From: Pyricularia pennisetigena
Taxonomy: Eukaryota > Ascomycota > Sordariomycetes > Magnaporthales > Pyriculariaceae
DNA length: 64,000 bases
Reading direction: 5' to 3'
Assembly (NCBI RefSeq): GCF_004337985.1
Contig: NC_043742.1
Span: 730,176-794,175 of the forward strand
Shown piece by piece: positions 57,766-64,000 of this stretch (positions are counted from its first letter, which is position 1; every line of letters starts with the position of its first letter). The position numbers and the translations under genes are program-made. The notes under the pieces are model-generated. The model did not search any database, was not told where the DNA came from, and saw only the letters and a program-made list of their open reading frames with translations.

Positions 57766-59915
57766 ACTCGACCAGAAAAAACATCGACCGACAGGAAACA
57801 GAATTACATAAAAAATCACGTAACCCCACGTAACCGCCAAAAAAACGATATAATTGATATATCATATATTAATTATAGCAAAACAAATAATATACTGGTT
57901 ATAAAACATATTACACATATTATACCCAGGATAATGGACTATATAAAAATACGCTTATTACTATGTAAATAAAACTTAGTTTAAAATTGCTTAGCAACAA
58001 TCAATTTACTATTTACCCAAAAATCGATTATAATTTCACCCCAATTATTGAAAAACCCCAATTACCCAGTTAAAACGCTTAATTGCTTTAACCCATTATA
58101 TTTTACCCTAAAAACAGGTTACCCGATACCTTAATCGTAACATTTTAATTACTTTTATTCAATATTTTGCCTTAAAATATTCCGAATAATATCGCCGAAA
58201 TAATATTTTGTAATAAAACCACCCCTTAAACCCCTTTTACCATTAACGCTCCGCCCAACGCTAACGTATTACGCCAAATAATCGCGACGCTCCAAACAAA
58301 GAATCGATAATTCCAGGAACAAATAACCGAACAAATTAATCGAATTAATAGGAATTATATTAAATACCCTTTATTATTACCTTATAATAGCATTCCAAGT
58401 ATTTTGCAAAATTCTTTTCCGGAACCCGGGCCTATTTTCACTTTAATGAAAACAATTTCGATAATAACGCGGATAAGTTTATTTACGCAATTTCGGTATT
58501 AAAGGGCGATACGTTTACCTAATTCGAACTAATCCTACGACATTATTTGGATAATAATAAAAAAAAACCGTAAAATTAAAACCTGTTAATTATATGCGTT
58601 ATTTAGCATGTAATAGGTCCACTTTTATTTGTATATAAGCCACAATAGATAATGCCGAAGTGGGGCTGTTGGGGCTGTCGGATTTTCTGTTATATTTTGT
58701 GTGTGTGGTGCAGGAGTTGCGATTCAAAGTTAGCGAGTGGGGTTTTACCCTGTACCGGGTCTTATACCCACCCTGCACTTACGAGTCAGCTACCCTGTAC
58801 CGGGTTGAAGTTTTCACCAAATCAGCAGATTAATGCGAACCCAGAGATGGTTTGTATAAAAATGAGGGTATTTTTTCAATAACGTATAAAAATAATTTTT
58901 CGGAAAATCGTGTGCGGCACCGGAACGTTTTCTGGCGTGCGGACCCCCACTTCGATATCGGAAAGTATGTAAAGAAAATAAAACAAAATTTCCCACACTA
59001 ATAAATTAAATTTATTAATCCCAGAATTAGTGAATTTAATATATACAAACCCTGTAATTACAGGTTTTTACACCGTAATTAACATTACGCCGCACCTAGG
59101 CTAATACCTAACCCTTTATTAGCAACCCATATTGTTAATAGGTTATAAGCCCGGAGAGGTTTTAGTTTGTGCATTGAAATGTATTTTGCATCGCTGGAAA
59201 GCTTGAAATTTAGGTTTTATTTTGGTTATTGTCGCATTTTTACAGTACGTATATTGACGAAAATATTGCTGTTTTTGTGCAAAATTGTTGGTTTTAGGCG
59301 CTAATTTAGCACTTAACCCCCTGTATTTACAATGGGGATCGTTAAAAATTAGCGTGCGATTTAGGCCTTTCCAGGTACTGCAGCGATCGCTTGCATTGCA
59401 AATCCAAAAAAATTTTGGTGTGGTTTTTGTGGATCGTGCACGCCATTATAATTGGTTTAAATTTTTAATAAGGTTTACGTTGGCGAGTTAGGGCCAAAAA
59501 CCCCTGTATTCGTTCGCTAATAGCCCATTAAATCCTAATGCGTTTAATAGGGTTTACAATAGCCTATAAACCCATTAGCGGAATTACGTTAATGGTTAAT
59601 TTACCCTGCACGATACCCTGCGGTTTACCCTGCACCCACTTGACGAACTGAATTCGTTACGTGCATTTGGATTGGTATAAATACTAGGGCATTTATTAAT
59701 TGTGGATTTTGAGGATTTTAACCCTGTATTTCAGTGGATTTTAACCACTGAAAATAGCAATAAACCCTGTAATTGGCAATTATAAGCCTATTCCCGTTAA
59801 AAGGTAAACGGTATAACAAATTCTAAATTAATAGGGTATTTACCCTTAGGCAATTAGGTTGATTAATTATAGCTATAAATTAGCGAATTGCAATTATAAT
59901 TTAGGTTACCCTACA

Positions 59916-61235
59916 ATGGAAAGCAGCCCTATATCGGGCCTTCCAGGCCCAATTCCAACAAATAGGGGGCCTGAACCCAGCCCAAACGAAGTTTTAACCG
60001 CTAAATTACAAGCCCAAAACCTGCAATTAAAAGCGTTAACTACGCAAATGGATTAATTTTAAAGGACAATTTAACAGGTAACTGCCCTATTAACCCTGGA
60101 AAACGGTGATTCCTCTGATTTTAATGGTAATGCGGAAAACAAACCCGTTATCGCACCCCCTAATCCATTTAATAATTTAACTTTAGGTGACGGAATAGGT
60201 AAAAAAATTATCGAAACGGGTATTTTTTTCCCCCGAAAATTATAAATTAATAGGGGTTAGCAACTACGATCTGTGGAAATAGGCGTTAATAGTACAGTTT
60301 AGGGCTATAAAAGCAGCGCAATTTATTTCCAACCCTAAAATTAATTATACCCTACCGGAATACGAACAATTAATCCTATTATTATTTATAAAAAACAATT
60401 TAACCAAGGAATTTTTAAAATCCATTAAATGGCATTCCAGACCCGTAACGGCTTATAAAACCCTGAAAAATAACTATTCCGTTGCACCCTAAATTAATCG
60501 AAATTTATTATATCGGGAATTCCATGCCTTAAATTTTTCAAAATTTAAAGGTACAATACCTGAATTTAATAACCGTTTTAACTTACAGGTAATTAAATTG
60601 GCGAATATTAGCGTGCAAATTAACCCCGTAAACGTACGAAATTAGTATGTACGGGCCCTGGAAGGGATATTCCTTGTTTGGACCGAACGCCAACGCAATA
60701 CCCAACGGGTCCTGCAGGCAATAGGCCAAAATTCGGAAAAATTAAATTTGTAATACTTTATAGCGTATTTTATATCCGAAAATTCGATTTCAAGCTTTAT
60801 AACGGTTAAAACCGCTAATTATAGGTCTGAAAACAAAAAAACGGGTCAAAAAACGTTAAAAAAGGCGTTGAAAAGGAAAATAATGGGCAGGAAAACACCT
60901 TTAAATTACGAAAAAAGAGTAAAAACTTTAATTCGGATTCTGCTTTTGCAAAAAATGCTAAATCCTCCTCCAGCGAATTAACCGCTGGAACGTCCATAAT
61001 TTTTATGGATTTCGGATTATTTACGGGTTCGATTCCAAATGACGTTAACGAAGGCGCAACGTATAACGCCCTGGAACAGGAGGTTAATTCCGCTATTAGC
61101 GGAATTATAAAATTACGTGCGGATTCGGATTCGGAAACCGATACCGGTAAAATGCTAAAACTACAGGTTTTAATAGCTAATTTTAAGGTTAAAACGAAAC
61201 CTGGAGGCGGCGTAAAAGGGATTTTTAAATTATAG
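59916..61235 (+). pseudogene. copia Gag remnant
   Basis: Begins with ATG at 59916 (MESSPISGLPGP) and stops after 47 codons. Further on, a UBN2-type Gag phrase is readable around 60260 (NYDLWK, stop, ALIVQF) with WHSRPVTAYKTLKNNYS after it. Frames shift or stop several times. Confidence 0.7.
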
Positions 61236-61239
61236 AAAT

Positions 61240-61736
61240 TAAGTTACCCTGTCCTGTACGATACAGGTAGTACGCACTATTTTTTTGCAAATAAGTAATT
61301 TTTTCCCGATTATACCCCCGGTTTTATAGTCGAAATCGGTACCGGAACTGGCCCTGTTAAACCTTTAGGCACCGGAATTGTGAAAATACAAATCCGTTAC
61401 GGCCAAAAAGCTGACGAATTTAAAAAGGTTACGTTAAATAACGTTTTATATATCCCCTCGTTTGGAATATATATCGTTAATAGCCTTACACATTATAATA
61501 TAAAAGGCGTTTTATTAAAAAATACCTTGTACGATAAAGATTGCAAAGCTTGGGGACGTTTAAATACCGCTAAATATTCGTTTTATTTGGAGGTTAAAAG
61601 ATGTAATATCCTTATTCGGAATAATATTATTTCAAATTACGCCTGTATAATAGGTGAATATAGCACCGCTTTTAGCATAGCTTTACAAGGGGTTATAAGG
61701 GGGTTACGCAGCCCCGTTGGAAATAAAATTAAGTAA
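61240..61736 (+). pseudogene. copia protease and GAG-pre-integrase remnant
   Basis: YPVLYDTGSTHYFFANK at about 61240-61297 is a retroviral-type aspartic protease active site (DTGS). The following frame (VTLNNVLYIPSFGIYIVNS) is the conserved strand pair before the integrase zinc region. Confidence 0.75.
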
Positions 61737-62149
61737 TATAAACCCCGAAAATTACGAGGATTATAGAATTTACACCGATTCGGAACCGGAAAAAAATACG
61801 GTAACGGAAAAGCTAAATCCCGAACAAAATACGGAAATAACCGTAAACTCACCTATAACGTGAAAATTTAGCGGTAAAAACCCTGAAAATCCACGTAAAA
61901 TTGGGCCCCGTAGGCCCGGCACACCGCTGAATAACCTTTTTATGCAACCTAATATAAAAGGGACTATTTCCGAAAAAAGGGGGTTTCCCATACAAAAAAT
62001 CCGTTGTTAAAACCTCCTTTATTATCGGATTTAAAGCAGGCCCTTATAAATTACCTCCCTTTAAACCTAAAACGGATTACGGACGGTTGGTCAATTTTTA
62101 AAGGAAACGGAATTACAGGTAATTATAACGAAATCCAGGCCTAAAAAAC

Positions 62150-62840
62150 CCTGTTATGGTACAGGCGTTTGGGGCATATAGGGTTATTATTGCTAAAAAA
62201 AACCGCTAAAATTATAAAAGGTTTTCCTAATTTCGACAAAATTAGGGCAATTACCTATATTGTTTATATTGAAACTATTTTTATTAGGCGTACAAATAAG
62301 GTCGCACTCCTTATACCCCCTAATATTTTCGATTTTATAAAAGGTAATACAGTGATTTTTAGACCTAATCTTTATAACAAAAAGCCCGTATTTTTGTTAT
62401 TAGTGGACCGAAAATCACGTTTTCGGTGGTCTATCCCACTAAAAAATAAAACCGGACTTACGGTTTTGATGGTTATTAAAAGTTTTTTTAAAATTTTAAA
62501 AATTACGTACGGGCGTTACCCCCTAAATTTTCACTTCGATGGGGGGTACGAGGTTAATACAAACCTTAAAAATTGGTTTACAAATAAAAATGTTAATTTT
62601 AGCATTTTCAATCCTTATAACCACGGCCAAAACGGATTAACGGAACGGTCCGTTAGGGTTATTTTGGATTTGTTTCGGTTTACCATTATAGCGGCGGGGT
62701 TATTATTATATTTATAATATTATTTACTACCTGCCGTGGTTAATTTAGTTAGCCGTACAACGGTAATTAATAGGGATTTAACACTTTACGAGGAATTTTA
62801 TTCCGAATTCCAACCTGGATTACCGCATAAACCCAATTTG
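62150..62840 (+). pseudogene. copia integrase remnant
   Basis: The zinc-binding start (RRLGHIGLLLLKK) is followed by a readable catalytic core: Asp in LLVDRKSRF, Asp in FHFDGGYEV and Glu in NGLTERSVR, the D,D,E triad. A frame is open from 62169 to 62717, then stops recur. Confidence 0.8.
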
Positions 62841-63539
62841 TAATATTTTCGGGCTATTAGTACTGTATACCAGGTTATTATACCGTTAGAAAAACGCCAA
62901 AAATTTAATAAATTGGTTCCCCGCACCGAAACGGTGAAACTTTTAACCCATTTATTAAATTTTATAACGTTGGTTTACGCACCCGCTAAACGAGCCGTAT
63001 ACAGAACCTTTACCGTAAAAATTATACAGGGTATAACCGCTGAAAATTTGTTTATTCCAGGGGAAACGTTACAAGTTTTAAAGGGGGAAAATACAAATTT
63101 AAAGGGGGATTTTAATTCTAAATTTAAAAACGAAATTAACAGCGTTCCAGCGGATAATTATCCTTTAAAAAACCCTGAAAAGACAGGGCATCTACCACCG
63201 GTAACAAGGCAATTACCACCCGTCATAGGGTATTTAAACCCTGAAAATACAGTGCCCGCTAAACTTGTATAACCTACCGTTCGCCCCCCAAAACCTATAA
63301 CGGTAGCGGTACCTAATCCAGTACTTAAAACAACGGAAGTTCCGGTGTTGTAAGCACCTAAAATATAAAATATAAAATTAAGTTCGTAATTCGAAAACCC
63401 AAATTTAATGGATATAAATTACGTGCATTATCTTTGTTTTTAAACCAAAAAAAAACCCACTAAATATGGTAAACCAAATAATTACCAACAGGTTTTAAAT
63501 AACCTTAAAAATGCTAAATAGTTAGCTGCTTTAACGTTC

Positions 63540-64000
63540 AAATTCGACCAAATCGTTATTGCAAAAACCTTCCGTTTTATCCCAAAAATCAAAATACCTA
63601 CAAGCCGTAAACTCGTTTCTACCCGGCCGGTATTTAAATTAAAAAAGGATGAAAATAATAAACCTATAAAATATAAAACTAAACTTATTATTAGGGGTTT
63701 TTTACAGGTCGAAAGCCTAAATTATATCGAAACTTTTACTAGCATTAATATATTATTTACCTGGCGTATATTATTAGTTATAACTAATGCACAAAATTGG
63801 GAAATAAAACAAATCGATTTTATCGGTGCGTTTTTAAATAGTAACTTTACTCACGTAAATATATATTTGCAAATTCCAAACGGTTTTAACGAATGGGCAA
63901 GAAATTGTAATTTTACCACCGTTAAAATTTTAGTGGAAATGGGTTATAACCCGAAAAAATTGCAGGTTATACAGTTGGAAAAAGCGCTATATGGTTTGAA
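63540..64000 (+). pseudogene. copia reverse transcriptase remnant (5' part)
   Basis: Readable fragments of the RT N-terminus: YKTKLIIRGFLQVESLNYIE, then WEIKQIDFIGAFLNSNF with the first catalytic Asp region, then VNIYLQIPNGF. The window ends before the YxDD box. Confidence 0.8.

Larger units (their letters stand above)
52058..58605 (+). mobile_element. degraded Gypsy-type LTR retrotransposon, interrupted
   Basis: TGTTACGACC at 52058 marks a probable LTR start at the point where the Pot2-family relic stops matching. The LTR is interrupted by elements at 52133 and beyond and resumes at 57775. At about 58418-58560 a Gag-like stretch is readable (AYFHFNENNF, then ADKFIYAISVLKGDTFT with a stop, then LILRHYLDNN), typical of Gypsy Gag. 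The rest is unreadable. A second copy of the LTR start lies at 54006 inside the tandem duplication. Confidence 0.5.
58667..64000 (+). mobile_element. degraded Ty1/copia-type LTR retrotransposon, runs off the window
   Basis: Domains in copia order: Gag, protease, integrase, reverse transcriptase. The left limit is uncertain; TGTTGGGGCTG at 58667 is a possible LTR start, but no 3' LTR is in the window for comparison. AT-rich with many in-frame stops, as after RIP. Confidence 0.8.

Overview
The window looks like nuclear DNA of a filamentous ascomycete (Pezizomycotina, probably a sordariomycete). Protein genes are intron-poor. Their introns are short, of the GTAAGT...CAG type, and fall at positions that restore clean reading frames. 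The protein families are typically fungal: Zn2Cys6 regulator, RTA1, Ecm33-like GPI protein, MpaB-like oxygenase, secreted glycoside hydrolases. Transposon relics are AT-rich and full of stops, as repeat-induced point mutation (RIP) would leave them. An intact Pot2/Fot1-like transposon (1858 bp, 42-bp terminal inverted repeats, 535-aa transposase) fits a Magnaporthales-like genome, but I cannot fix the species.

Layout. 0-20 kb is gene-poor. It holds a disordered Arg/Ser-rich protein (3.5-4.9 kb), a tiny tail-anchored protein (8.4 kb), two doubtful small membrane ORFs, a three-exon BTB protein (10.6-11.7 kb) and a three-exon PAP2/inositolphosphotransferase-like membrane protein (12.9-14.6 kb), followed by a 6-kb stretch without a gene I can defend. 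20-27 kb holds a GPI-anchored Ecm33-like wall protein, a phosphoketolase and an MpaB/DUF2236 oxygenase. 28-31 kb holds two broken genes: a regulator relic with three in-frame stops, and an unrecognised gene with one premature stop. 31.6-38 kb holds an RTA1 membrane protein, two GH43 arabinanase-like secreted enzymes and a Zn2Cys6 regulator. The Pot2-like element sits 152 bp upstream of the regulator.

40-64 kb is an accessory compartment. AT-rich repeats at 40.0-41.2 kb and 49.7-64 kb enclose a normal-composition island. The island carries a small cysteine-rich secreted protein (effector candidate), a GH106-like secreted enzyme of 998 aa and a bicovalent-type FAD oxidase. The right block is a nest of insertions. 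An old Pot2-family copy was interrupted by a Gypsy-type LTR element. Several copies of a terminal-inverted-repeat element with 9-bp target duplications then inserted into both. A degraded copia retrotransposon runs off the window end. The 9-bp duplications show that one copy is a recombinant made by unequal crossing over, which left a 1948-bp tandem duplication.

Possible joint role (inference): two GH43 enzymes, a GH106-like rhamnosidase-type enzyme, an oligosaccharide-oxidase-type flavoprotein, a local regulator and, further off, a phosphoketolase would suit growth on arabinan and rhamnogalacturonan side chains with pentose phosphate feeding central metabolism. Long A/T homopolymers next to start codons, inside introns and at assembly gaps are a further oddity of the window.
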